Shown here: positions 16,221 to 26,227 of the stretch, in pieces
Position numbering within the stretch: the stretch's first letter is position 1
Layout of the letters: each line of letters starts with the position of its first letter
Source: Acidobacteriota bacterium
Lineage (GTDB): Bacteria > Acidobacteriota > Vicinamibacteria > Fen-336
Length of the DNA: 64,000 nt
NCBI GenBank assembly: GCA_022340585.1
Contig: JAJDNS010000011.1
Span: 1 to 64,000, forward strand
Reading direction: 5' to 3'
Notes under the pieces: generated by a model
What the model was told of the DNA's origin: nothing
Seen by the model: only the letters and a program-made list of their open reading frames with translations
Databases searched by the model: none
Program-made: the position numbers and the translations under genes

Positions 16221-17282
16221 TCAGCTCCACACGCCGGGCACGAGATGGCGGCAGTCCGGACAGTGACCGGTCGCCTCGACCCGGTTCTGGAGGACACGGA
16301 AGCCGGTCCTCTCCACGAGGAGCGCCCGACAGGACGGGCAATACGTGTTCTCCAGGCCCTGGAGGGCCCCGGGCAGGTTTCCGGCGTAGACGAAGTGCAG
16401 GCCCTCGCGGGCCCCGATTTCGGCCGCCCGCAGCAGCGTTCGGGCCGAGGTGCGGTTGCGGTCGTCCATCCGGTAGTCCGGGTGGAAGGCGGTCACGTGC
16501 CACGGGATGTCTCGCGAGACCGAGACGAGGAAGCGCGCGATGTCGGTGAGCTCCTCGTCGGAGTCGTTGTGCCCCGGCACGACGAGGGTCACCACCTCGA
16601 CCCAGAACCCTCGCTCGTGCAACGCCTGGATCGTCCACAGCACGCGATCGAGGGTCCCGCCGAGATCGCGGTAGGGACGGTCCCGGAACCCCTTGAGGTC
16701 CACCTTGTACAACGACACCCACGGTTGAAGGTAGTCCAGCACCTCCTCAGTCCCGTTGCCGTTGGAGACGTAGGAGCACAGGAGCCCTTCCTGCCGGGCC
16801 TGCCGGAACACGGCGACCGCCCACTCGCTGGTGATGAGGGGCTCGTTGTAGGTCGAGGTGACGATGCGAGCCCCCCGCTCTCGCCCGAGGCGGGCGATCT
16901 CCTCCGGCGTGATCTCCCGGACGGACGTGCCGGCCCCGGGGTCCCGCACCGCCTGGGAGCTGATCCAGTTCTGGCAGTAGGCACAGTGGAAGTCGCAGCC
17001 CAGCATGCCGAAGGACAGGGCGGTGGCCCCGGGCAGGGCGTGGAAGAAGGGCTTCTTCTCGATGGGATCGAGCTGCAGCCCGGAGACGTAGCCGTAGGGG
17101 ACCCGCAGCACCCCGCCCTCGTTGAAACGGACCCGGCAGATCCCCTCGTGCCCCGGGGGGATCCGGCAGCGGTGGCCGCAGGCCACGCAGCGGACGCGCT
17201 GGTTCTCGAGCGTCTCGACGAGCTCACCCTCCCGGGTGTGCCGGGCCAGAAGCCGGGACAGAGGCGTTGCCGTGGCAGGCAT
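16221..17282 (-). CDS. amrS: AmmeMemoRadiSam-system radical SAM enzyme
   Basis: The 353-residue protein has an N-terminal cysteine module (Cys32, 35, 39, 49), a radical SAM core with the CxxxCxxC cluster motif at Cys96, Cys100 and Cys103 (GCDFHCAYC), and a C-terminal pair of CxxC motifs (YCPSC and HCPDC). The GLQLDPIEKKPFFH and TSTYNEPLI segments identify the AmrS family, which occurs in a three-part system with MEMO-like and AMMECR1-like proteins whose biochemical role is not settled. Neither partner gene is in this window. The ATG at 17282 follows AGGAGGAGG, and a TATAAT on the minus strand (17309-17304) lies 21 nt upstream. Confidence 0.9.
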   Translation of the reverse strand: MPATATPLSRLLARHTREGELVETLENQRVRCVACGHRCRIPPGHEGICRVRFNEGGVLRVPYGYVSGLQLDPIEKKPFFHALPGATALSFGMLGCDFHCAYCQNWISSQAVRDPGAGTSVREITPEEIARLGRERGARIVTSTYNEPLITSEWAVAVFRQARQEGLLCSYVSNGNGTEEVLDYLQPWVSLYKVDLKGFRDRPYRDLGGTLDRVLWTIQALHERGFWVEVVTLVVPGHNDSDEELTDIARFLVSVSRDIPWHVTAFHPDYRMDDRNRTSARTLLRAAEIGAREGLHFVYAGNLPGALQGLENTYCPSCRALLVERTGFRVLQNRVEATGHCPDCRHLVPGVWS

Positions 17283-17303
17283 GAAGGCCTCCTCCTCCTG
17301 GGG

Positions 17304-17309
17304 ATTATA
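17304..17309 (-). promoter_or_regulatory. Consensus -10 box of amrS
   Basis: ATTATA on the plus strand reads TATAAT toward amrS, 21 nt before its ATG. No good -35 match was seen at the expected distance. Confidence 0.45.
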
Positions 17310-17361
17310 GGCCGCGGGGCCCCGGGATGAGCCCGGAAGCGCTCCGGTATACTCGGCTTTC

Positions 17362-18153
17362 ATGCGCTCTTCATGGATGGTGTTGATCGCGCTGGCCGGG
17401 CTCGCGACGCCGGTCGCCGCGCAGGACTGGAAGGGCCACGCGAGGCTGGACGGCCAGGTGACCGGCCCCGGGGGCGCCCCGTTGAGTGGGGCCACGATCA
17501 CCATCGAGAACCTCGCCCTCAAGGCCGGCCCCGTCGTCACCACGGACGCTGAGGGCGGCTGGGTCGCGGATGGCATCGCGGCGGGCTCCTGGTCCGTGGA
17601 GGTCACCGCTCCCGGCTACGAGCCCCGCCGCATCGGCGTTCACCTCCCCCACGAGTCCGCGTGGCTGGCCCCCCTGGAGGTGCAGCTCGAGAGAACCCCT
17701 CCCGCGCCCGCGCCTCGGCCCCTGGAGCCGTCGGGCCCGCCGCCGGAGGCGGCCGAGAGCCACGCCTCCACGAGCGCACATGGCTCCGACCCCCTCGAGC
17801 TCCGCGCCGCGCTGGAGACAGGACGGATCGAGAAGGCGCACGAGCTTCTCGCGGACCTCGACGGGGACGCCCGGGTGGACCCCGACGCGCTCGTCGAGAT
17901 GGGCACCATCTTCCTCAGGGCCGGCAGAACCACCGACGCCGTGACCGTCTTCGACCGCGCCGTCGAGCGAGATCCGGACCACGCCGTGGCCCACTTCCGC
18001 CGCGCCCTCGGGCTCCTGGCCCTGGGCCGCCCGGGGGAGGCGCGGGCGGGCTTCGAGCGGGTGCTCGCGCTGAGCCCGGGGAGCCCGGAGGCGGAGAAGG
18101 CGCGCGAGGCCCTCGAGCAGCTGCCCCCCGCGGCGGCCGGGGAGGCCCGGTGA
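17362..18153 (+). CDS. Exported CarboxypepD_reg-like / TPR protein
   Basis: The 263-residue protein starts with a signal peptide (cleavage after VAAQ, about residue 21). A carboxypeptidase-regulatory-like beta-sandwich follows (about 25-110: LDGQVTGPGGAPLSGATITI, GSWSVEVTAPGYEP). After a Pro-rich linker there are about three TPR units (150-255). Such beta-sandwich domains often occur in envelope proteins and carry no enzymatic activity. A TATACT box (17348-17353) ends 8 nt before the ATG with no ribosome-binding site, which suggests a leaderless message. The stop overlaps the GTG of the downstream crotonase by 4 bp, so the two are translationally coupled, although a shared function is not obvious. 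Confidence 0.8.
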   Translation: MRSSWMVLIALAGLATPVAAQDWKGHARLDGQVTGPGGAPLSGATITIENLALKAGPVVTTDAEGGWVADGIAAGSWSVEVTAPGYEPRRIGVHLPHESAWLAPLEVQLERTPPAPAPRPLEPSGPPPEAAESHASTSAHGSDPLELRAALETGRIEKAHELLADLDGDARVDPDALVEMGTIFLRAGRTTDAVTVFDRAVERDPDHAVAHFRRALGLLALGRPGEARAGFERVLALSPGSPEAEKAREALEQLPPAAAGEAR

Positions 18154-18920
18154 CGGGGGCCGGGGTGCGGGTCGAGAGGCAGGGGCCGCTGGCCATCCTG
18201 CGCCTCGACAAGGCCCGGGGCAATGCCATCGACGAGGCGATGACCGAGGCCCTGCTCGACGCGGTGACCGCGCTCGCCGACGACGACCAGACACGGGGGG
18301 TCCTCCTCACCTCGGCTCATCCGAAGCTCTTCTGCCCGGGCCTGGACCTCGTCGCCCTGGTGGAGTACGACCGTCCGGCCATGGAGCGGTTCATGGACCG
18401 CTTCGAGGCGGCCACGCTGGCGCTGTACGGCCTGCGCAAGCCCCTGGTGGCCGCGGTGACGGGGGCGGCGGTCGCCGGGGGTTGCATCCTCGCCTTGACC
18501 GCGGATCACCGGGTCCTGCGACAGGGCGCGCCCATCGGCCTCAACGAGGTCCGCGTGGGAGTGCCGTTGCCCTGGTGGGTGATCTCGCTTCTCCGGGCGT
18601 CGCTCACTCCGGCCGCCTTCACCCGCGTGGCGCTCCTCGGCCGCAACTTCACCGACGACGAGGCCCGGGAGACGGGGCTGGTTCACGAGGTCCTACCCGG
18701 CGACGGCCTGGAGTCGGCGGCTCTCGCCCGGCTCGAGGAGCTGGCAAGCCGGGACGGCCGCGCCCTGGGAGCCACGAAGGCCTGGCTCCGCCACCCGGTG
18801 CTCATGGAGATGCGGGCAGGAGGAGCCGAGCGTCAGTCAGAGTTCCTCGACGCCTGGTTCTCCTCGGGAGCCCAGCAGAAGATCCACGAGACGGTCGCGT
18901 CGCTCACCGGTCGGGGCTGA
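18150..18920 (+). CDS. Enoyl-CoA hydratase/isomerase (crotonase) family protein
   Basis: The 256-residue protein has the crotonase fold with both oxyanion-hole regions (FCPGLDLVAL and AAVAGGCILALTADHRVL). It keeps an acidic residue in GLNEVRVGVPLPWW, the position of the first catalytic Glu. The second Glu of true hydratases is replaced (AAFTRVALLG). That pattern, and the LNE.R.G..LP.W segment, fit a delta3,delta2-enoyl-CoA isomerase-like member better than a hydratase, so a role in unsaturated fatty acid oxidation is possible. The GTG start overlaps the upstream stop (GTGA) and is preceded by GGGGAGG. It converges on dedA with 10 bp between stops. Confidence 0.85.
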   Translation: MTGAGVRVERQGPLAILRLDKARGNAIDEAMTEALLDAVTALADDDQTRGVLLTSAHPKLFCPGLDLVALVEYDRPAMERFMDRFEAATLALYGLRKPLVAAVTGAAVAGGCILALTADHRVLRQGAPIGLNEVRVGVPLPWWVISLLRASLTPAAFTRVALLGRNFTDDEARETGLVHEVLPGDGLESAALARLEELASRDGRALGATKAWLRHPVLMEMRAGGAERQSEFLDAWFSSGAQQKIHETVASLTGRG

Positions 18921-18930
18921 GCGTTCGGGG

Positions 18931-19548
18931 CTACTCGTCCCCGCGACGATGCGAGCGTCGCCAGATCCAGAGCGTGGCGACGGCGGTGAGGATCATCGCC
19001 CCGATCCCCAGGGTGCGGTTCGTGTCGGCCACGAGGGACTTGACCGCGTCCCAGTTCTCCGCGACCTGGTATCCCACGAAGGCGAGGAGGGCATACCAGA
19101 TCGCCGACGCCACCGCCGCGGGCACCAGGGCCCGGGCCGGCCCCAGCCCCGCCACCCCGGCGAATGGGGTCACCGCCGCGCGCACGCCCGGGAAGAAGCG
19201 GCTGACGAAGATGCCGGCGGTGCCCCAGCGGCCGTAGGCTTCCTCGAGGGAAGCCATCACCCCCGGAGACATGATCTTCCGCCCCCAGCCGTTGCGAAAG
19301 AAGGCGGGTCCGTGGGTCCGGGCGAACGCGTACATCGCGGCCGCGGTGCCGGTGTTGGCGACCCAGCACAGCAGGGCGAGAGGAACGACGGAGATCTGAC
19401 CACGCCGGGCGAGGAAGGCCCCGAGGGCCACCGCGGTGTCGGCGGGCACGGGGGGAAAGACGTTCTCGAGGGCGGACAGAACCATGAGCACGAGGTAGGT
19501 CGAGACCCGCGGAAGCGACGCGAGGGCGTCGAGGAGACCGTCAAGCAC
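18931..19548 (-). CDS. DedA-family membrane protein
   Basis: The 205-residue protein has several hydrophobic segments and the DedA signatures: ENVFPPVPADTAVALGAFLA near the N-terminus and FVSRFFPGVRAAVTPFAGVAGL in the middle. DedA proteins are inner-membrane transporters linked to lipid-carrier (undecaprenyl phosphate) flipping and membrane homeostasis. The N-terminal acidic residues and the R/K-G-R pair needed for function are present. It begins with GTG and overlaps the end of the upstream FAD/Fe-S oxidoreductase gene by 8 bp, so it is the last gene of that unit. Confidence 0.9.
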   Translation of the reverse strand: MLDGLLDALASLPRVSTYLVLMVLSALENVFPPVPADTAVALGAFLARRGQISVVPLALLCWVANTGTAAAMYAFARTHGPAFFRNGWGRKIMSPGVMASLEEAYGRWGTAGIFVSRFFPGVRAAVTPFAGVAGLGPARALVPAAVASAIWYALLAFVGYQVAENWDAVKSLVADTNRTLGIGAMILTAVATLWIWRRSHRRGDE

Positions 19549-22402
19549 GCACGACCGCCTCGTGGACCAGGTGCAGCAGCGACTGGACGGGGCGGCCCAC
19601 GGCCCGGGCCAGACCGATCTCGCAGGTTCGACACGTCGAGTACACCCCGGCGTCCGGGTGCTCCTCGAGCAGGCGGCGGATCTCCGCCCCCTCCACCGTC
19701 GTCGCGCTCCCGGTGAGCTCGGGCACCAGGAAGCCCCGGTCGCCCGCGAAGCCGCAGCACTCGGCGAACCGGGGCACCAGGGCGCGCTCGGCGTGCGTCC
19801 GCCCCACCGTCAGGAGGTCCTCGAGTCCACCCTCCTTCAGGAGCGTGCAGGTGGGGTGGAGGATCGCCGTGCCGGGACGGCGCGGAACGTCACCGAGCCC
19901 GGGCAGGGCCTCACGGGCCCAGAAAGCCGGGAAGTCGAGCATCCGCACCTCGCGCCCGGCTTCACGCAGGACGCCGGCCACGGATTCTCCGAGGGTCCCC
20001 GCGCAGGGCGAGGCGTCGGTCACGACGGTGAGGCGCCCCTCGTCCGAGGCGCGCCAGAGCGCTTCGGCAGTGCGACGGGCCGCGACCCGGGCCGCCTCGA
20101 AGAAGCCCTTGCTGGCAAACGCCATGCCGCAGCACAGGCTCTCGATCTCCTCCGGCACGCGCACCGCGTACCCCGCCCGGTCGAGGACGTCGAGCATCGC
20201 TCGCGCCGAGGGCGCCAGCCTCTCGCCGGGCAGCGCCCCCACGATGCGGGTCAGGCAGCTCGGGAAGTAGACCACGCTCCGGTGGGAGGAGCGGGGCGCG
20301 GGAACCGGGAGGGGCGGGGCCGGCCGCGGGAGAGGCACGCCGGATGCCGCTCCCGAGACGAGCGTCGGGACCACCGCGTGCGCCACGTCCAGGCCCCTCG
20401 CCACGAGACTCCTCCCCCCCGGCAGCCGGCCCACGAGCCCGGCCGCCCCGAGTGCGACCCGGGCCGACGACGAGAGGAGCCCGAAGCCCTCGGCCTGCAG
20501 AACCGCCACCTGCTGCACCCAGCCCGGCCACGTCGCGGCCCGCAGCTCCTTGACCAGGCCCCCGGTGTCGATCTTCACCGGGCAGGCGGCCTGGCACATC
20601 GAGTCGCCGGCGCACGTCGCCACACCGTCGTACGTGTAGTCGGCCTCGAGGGACTCTCTCCACGCCCGGTCCCCGGGATCTCTCGATCCGCCGAGGCGGG
20701 CGATCTCGCGGGTGACCACGATCCGCTGCCGAGGGGTGAGGGTGAGGTCCCGGGAGGGACAGCGGGGCTCGCAGAAGCCGCACTCGGTGCAGCGGTCGGC
20801 GAGGGGCGAGATCGTCGGACAGGGCTTGAGGTCCTTGAGGTGAACACGCGGGTCGGCGTTCAGGAGAACGCCGGGGTTGAGGATGCCGTCGGGGTCGAGC
20901 AGGGCCTTCAGCCGCTCCATCACCTCGTAGGCCCGCTCCCCCCACTCCATCTTCACGAACGGGGCCATGTTCCGTCCCGAGCCGTGCTCGGCCTTGATCG
21001 CCCCGTCGTACTTGTTCACCACGACCTCGACCAGGCCCTGCACGAAGGCCCCGTAGCGCTCGACCGCCTCCGGGCTGCGCACGTCCTCGCCGAGGACGAA
21101 GTGCAGGTTGCCGTCCTTCGCGTGGCCGAAGACCACGGTGTCCGGGACCCCATGACGCTCGAAGAGAGCCTGGAAGTCGAGGATCGCCTCGGCCAGCCGG
21201 CCCACGGGCACCGCCACGTCCTCGGTGAGGAAGGCGGTCCCGCTCGGCCGCATCGCCCCGGTCGTGGCGGCCAGTCCCTTGCGCAGCTGCCACAGGCGCG
21301 CGCGCTCCTCCACGCCGGAGGTGAAGCGGGGCGGCTCGAGCAGGCGGTATCGGTCGAGGACCGTCTTCGCGGTCTCGATGCAGGCCAGGAGGGTGGCCTC
21401 GTCCTCCCGCCGGAACTCCACGAGGAGCGCGGCGTTGCGCCGCCCCACCTCGAACGGGAGCTCGTGCTGGCCGGCGATGGAGCGGAGCGCGGACGAGTCG
21501 AGGATCTCGAGGGCGTCGGCTCCCCCCGCGGCCAGCGGCGAGACCGCGGCCCCGGCCTCCTCGAGCTCGGCGAAGAAGACGAGGGCGGTGGCCCGGGCGG
21601 GCGGCTCGGGCACCGCCCGCATCGTCATCTCCGCCACGAAGCCGAGGGTCCCCTCCGAGCCGACCATCAGGTGGGACAGGATGTCCACCGGGCGGTCGTA
21701 GTCGACGAGGGCATTGAGGCTGTAGGCGCTGGTGTTCTTGGTCGAGAACTTGCGGCGGATGCGGGCCGCCAGCGGCGCGTCGGCCCGCACCTCGTCCCGC
21801 AGGGCCCCGAGCGACGCGTGGAGGTCGGGCCGGGCGCGGCGCAGCTGCTCGTCGGCGTCCTCCCACGACGAGTCGACCCAGGTGCCGTCGGCGAGCAGCA
21901 CCCCGAGGCTGTCGAGGGTGTGGTAGCTGTTCTGGGCCACCCCGCAGCACATGCCCGAGGAGTTGTTGATCAGGATCCCCCCGATGGTCGCGGCGTCGAT
22001 CGAGGCAGGATCGGGCCCGATGCGGGTGCGGTGGGGGGCCAGGAGGCGATTCAGGTGCCCGCCGATGACCCCGGGCTGGGTCCAGACCCGCTGGCCGTCG
22101 TCGACGATCCGTGAGGCCCGCCAGAAGGGTGCGATCTCCACGAGGAGACCGTCGGTGACCGACTGCCCCGACAGCGAGGTGCCCGCGGCCCGGAAGGTGA
22201 CGGGGCGGCGGCGGCGACGGGCCAGGGCCAGCAGGGACCTCATCTCGTCGAGGCCGCGGGGACGAACGATGGCCTGGGGGATCAGGCGGTAGATCGAGGC
22301 GTCGGCCGAGCGCCCGAGGCGGTCGATCGGACGCGACAGCACCCGGTCGGGACCGAGCAGTCTCTCCAGGTCACGGATCAGACCGGGGTCGGGGTGTCGC
22401 AT
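19541..22402 (-). CDS. Large FAD- and Fe-S-containing 2-hydroxyacid oxidoreductase (YdiJ / D2HGDH-like)
   Basis: The 953-residue protein fuses three modules. Residues about 30-530 are a PCMH-type FAD-binding domain plus FAD-oxidase C domain (FRAAGTSLSGQS, GGILINNSSGM, VFGHAKDGNLH, EHGSGRNMAPF). A two-cluster ferredoxin module follows (CTECGFCEPRCPS and CAGDSMCQAACPV). Cysteine-rich CCG domains form the C-terminus (SLCCGMAF, HPTC, CCGFAGDRG, STCRTCEIGL). This layout matches bacterial D-2-hydroxyglutarate or D-lactate-type dehydrogenases that pass electrons to a carrier. No transmembrane segment is evident. It lies in a run with class I fumarase, a lipoprotein and dedA (gaps of 14 and 13 bp, then overlap). 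The exact hydroxyacid cannot be read from sequence. Confidence 0.9.
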   Translation of the reverse strand: MRHPDPGLIRDLERLLGPDRVLSRPIDRLGRSADASIYRLIPQAIVRPRGLDEMRSLLALARRRRRPVTFRAAGTSLSGQSVTDGLLVEIAPFWRASRIVDDGQRVWTQPGVIGGHLNRLLAPHRTRIGPDPASIDAATIGGILINNSSGMCCGVAQNSYHTLDSLGVLLADGTWVDSSWEDADEQLRRARPDLHASLGALRDEVRADAPLAARIRRKFSTKNTSAYSLNALVDYDRPVDILSHLMVGSEGTLGFVAEMTMRAVPEPPARATALVFFAELEEAGAAVSPLAAGGADALEILDSSALRSIAGQHELPFEVGRRNAALLVEFRREDEATLLACIETAKTVLDRYRLLEPPRFTSGVEERARLWQLRKGLAATTGAMRPSGTAFLTEDVAVPVGRLAEAILDFQALFERHGVPDTVVFGHAKDGNLHFVLGEDVRSPEAVERYGAFVQGLVEVVVNKYDGAIKAEHGSGRNMAPFVKMEWGERAYEVMERLKALLDPDGILNPGVLLNADPRVHLKDLKPCPTISPLADRCTECGFCEPRCPSRDLTLTPRQRIVVTREIARLGGSRDPGDRAWRESLEADYTYDGVATCAGDSMCQAACPVKIDTGGLVKELRAATWPGWVQQVAVLQAEGFGLLSSSARVALGAAGLVGRLPGGRSLVARGLDVAHAVVPTLVSGAASGVPLPRPAPPLPVPAPRSSHRSVVYFPSCLTRIVGALPGERLAPSARAMLDVLDRAGYAVRVPEEIESLCCGMAFASKGFFEAARVAARRTAEALWRASDEGRLTVVTDASPCAGTLGESVAGVLREAGREVRMLDFPAFWAREALPGLGDVPRRPGTAILHPTCTLLKEGGLEDLLTVGRTHAERALVPRFAECCGFAGDRGFLVPELTGSATTVEGAEIRRLLEEHPDAGVYSTCRTCEIGLARAVGRPVQSLLHLVHEAVVRA

Positions 22403-22415
22403 GAGGCCTTCCGCC

Positions 22416-22949
22416 CTAGCGGGGGGACTCGGCCACCGGGATGAGGAATCGGTAGCGGGTCCCGCCGGCGTTCAGGGTGATGGTGGCCGCCTCCCGGGCG
22501 GTGAGACGGTCGCGGGTCATGCCCTGGGAGTCCGTGACGAGAAGGCCGCCGCCCGAGAACAGCGTTCCCGTGGAGGTGGCGAGCCGGACCTCCACTCCCG
22601 GGTAGCGACGCCCCCCCCGCTTCTGGACCCGCACGAGGATCTGGACCTGCCCTCCCCACGGAGGGAGGTGCCTGGGCTCGGCCCACGCCTCCACCACGAT
22701 CTCCTCCGCGACCGGAGCGACCGCGAGGGGCTCCGTCTCCCGCGCCGTCCCGGCCGGAGCGGGCTCGGACGGGAAGGGCTCGGGCGCACCGGGTTCGGCC
22801 ACGGGGGGCTCGGGCGTGAGCGGCTCGCCAGGGGAAGAGGGCGAGGCCGGGGGCGGCGGCGGATAGCGGCGGCTCGAGGTCGCGCACGACGCGGGCACCA
22901 GGCACACGAGCGCCAGGAGCAGCGTGGAAGCCGGCGAGTGTCGGACCAT
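22416..22949 (-). CDS. Probable lipoprotein with Pro-rich linker and Ig-like domain
   Basis: The 177-residue product has a signal sequence ending in VPASC, an acceptable but imperfect lipobox, with the acylated Cys near residue 22. A Pro/Glu-rich linker (about 28-80) leads to a beta-sandwich resembling bacterial Ig-like (invasin-type) domains: WGGQVQILVRVQKRGGRRYPGVEVRL and GLLVTDSQGMTRDRLTA. It should sit on the outer or inner membrane facing the periplasm. It lies 14 bp after fumarase and 13 bp before the oxidoreductase, so it is co-transcribed with metabolic enzymes whose link to it is unclear. Confidence 0.7.
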   Translation of the reverse strand: MVRHSPASTLLLALVCLVPASCATSSRRYPPPPPASPSSPGEPLTPEPPVAEPGAPEPFPSEPAPAGTARETEPLAVAPVAEEIVVEAWAEPRHLPPWGGQVQILVRVQKRGGRRYPGVEVRLATSTGTLFSGGGLLVTDSQGMTRDRLTAREAATITLNAGGTRYRFLIPVAESPR

Positions 22950-22963
22950 GGGGTGCTGCCGGC

Positions 22964-24595
<1,632 letters not shown>

Positions 24596-24720
24596 GGTGG
24601 CTCCTTCCAGGGGCCAAACTATCACGCGAGCGGGCGGCCGGACATGGGCCGGACGGCCCGGATCGAGCGGCTCGGACCGACGCTCAGTCCAGCCCCCGCG
24701 CGACACTCCGTTGGCGCACT

Positions 24721-25509
24721 CTATTCCGGGCCCCGGAAGGGCTTTACCGGGGCTCCTCGACGACAGACCACCACGTACTCGCGGGACTCCGCGGTGAGGG
24801 CTCCCCCGGCGAAGTCGCCGTGCAGGGTCGCGAGCTCGAGGCGGGAGCGGGCGACCAGGTGCTCGATCTCGAAGCGGAAGAAGAAGCGCATGTCGAGCTC
24901 CCAGTCCCCGCGGTGCTCGCCGTCGTCCTCGTCCCACACGAAGCCCATGCGCACGTGGTTCGTCTGGCGCGCGAGGTCGGCGGGGTCCGACGACACGAAG
25001 CGGCGGAGGCGCCGTCCCGGGGCGTGCTCGCCGTCGAAGTCGCAGGTCTCGGGCATGCCCTCGAGGAGCAGCTTCAAGGAGGGGACGTAGAGATCGAAGA
25101 TGAAGCGGCCCCCGGGAAGAAGGGCGCCGTGGACGGCGTCGAGGAGGCGGATCTGGTCGTCCGGCGTGTGAACGTGCGACAGCACCCGGAAGGGGGCCAC
25201 GATCAGGGAGAACCTGCGGTCGGTTCGCAGGCCGACGGCGTCCTCCACCCAGACGCGCTCTCTCGCCTCCGCCGGCAGCTTCTCCCGGCAGCGCTCGACC
25301 ATGGCCGGGCTCAGGTCGATCCCGTGGACGTCGGCCCCGCGCCGGAGCGCCTCGGCGAAGAGGCGTCCGGTGCCGACTCCGATCTCCAGAACCGGTCCCG
25401 GCGCCGAGGTGATGGCCTCGAGGTAGTAGTCGTTGTCGACGCCGTCACGCACTCGGGCGTAGACGGGGTCGTAGAACCGGGCCACGAAGTCGGGGTAGGA
25501 CTCGCTCAC
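24721..25509 (-). CDS. Class I SAM-dependent methyltransferase
   Basis: The 262-residue protein carries the Rossmann-like methyltransferase motif [13 protein letters not shown], an acidic motif II ([12 protein letters not shown]) and the motif IV/V region ([38 protein letters not shown] is conserved in the family as a whole). The C-terminal beta-rich half ([20 protein letters not shown]) is typical of small-molecule methyltransferases of unknown substrate. A GTG start at 25509 is preferred: it follows a GGAGGATGTGGA site and removes an unlikely Arg/Pro-rich extension. It is divergent from the membrane-anchored hypothetical gene. Confidence 0.85.
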   Translation of the reverse strand: MSESYPDFVARFYDPVYARVRDGVDNDYYLEAITSAPGPVLEIGVGTGRLFAEALRRGADVHGIDLSPAMVERCREKLPAEARERVWVEDAVGLRTDRRFSLIVAPFRVLSHVHTPDDQIRLLDAVHGALLPGGRFIFDLYVPSLKLLLEGMPETCDFDGEHAPGRRLRRFVSSDPADLARQTNHVRMGFVWDEDDGEHRGDWELDMRFFFRFEIEHLVARSRLELATLHGDFAGGALTAESREYVVVCRRGAPVKPFRGPE

Positions 25510-25625
25510 TCCACATCCTCCGTCGGGGCACCTGGGCCGCAGTGCCGAGTCTACGCGCCTTCGGCGGACGGTGCCGTGCGTTGCCCGCGGCAATCGAGTA
25601 AGGTGCGGGACCGGGAGGAAGGACC

Positions 25626-26201
25626 ATGGGCCGGAAGAAGCGACGCATGGCCGGCGAACACGCCCCTGACCGGTCACCGGAGAGCGGGGGATGGGGGCGA
25701 AAGGTCGCTCTCCTCGCCGTGGTGGCGGCGGCGGTTGCCCTGGCGATCGGGACCTGGCAGGGTGAGTCGCCGTCCGACGAGACTCCGGTCCCGGCCTCGG
25801 AGCCAACCCGAGGCACGACCGGGACGCCGCCCGCCGCCCCCAGCCCGCCGCCCGCCCTCGCCCGGACGCCCCCCGGGGTCACGACCGATGCCCCCGCTCC
25901 CTATCGCCCGTTGCTCGGCGAGTGGGTGCGCCCGGACGGAGGCTACGTGCTGTCGGTCACCGGGATCGCCGAGGAGGGCGATGCCACCGTGGCCTACTTC
26001 AACCCGCGACCCATCAACGTCGCGCGAGCGGAGGTGCGGCAGGAAGGCGACGCGGTGGGGATCTTCGTCGAGCTCCGCGACCGGGGGTACCCGGGGAGCA
26101 CCTACACCCTGGCCTACGACGCGCGCTCCGACCAGCTGAAAGGCCTCTACTTCCAGGCGGCCCAGCGCGCGACCTACGACGTCGTGTTCGTGAGGCGCTG
26201 A
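25626..26201 (+). CDS. Membrane-anchored conserved hypothetical protein with C-terminal beta domain
   Basis: The 191-residue protein has a basic cytoplasmic N-terminus, one transmembrane helix (about 25-42, VALLAVVAAAVALAIGTW), a Pro/Thr-rich linker to about residue 90, and a folded C-terminal domain. That domain starts LLGEWVRPDGGYVL and includes AYFNPRPINVARAEV, GYPGSTYTLAYD and DQLKGLYFQAA. Proteins sharing these phrases are, to my recollection, conserved in many bacteria without known function. A GGGAGGAAGG site precedes the ATG. It converges on the DUF4388 gene with 26 bp between stops. Confidence 0.7.
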   Translation: MGRKKRRMAGEHAPDRSPESGGWGRKVALLAVVAAAVALAIGTWQGESPSDETPVPASEPTRGTTGTPPAAPSPPPALARTPPGVTTDAPAPYRPLLGEWVRPDGGYVLSVTGIAEEGDATVAYFNPRPINVARAEVRQEGDAVGIFVELRDRGYPGSTYTLAYDARSDQLKGLYFQAAQRATYDVVFVRR

Positions 26202-26227
26202 GGGGCGGCCCCGCCTCGACCGGACCC

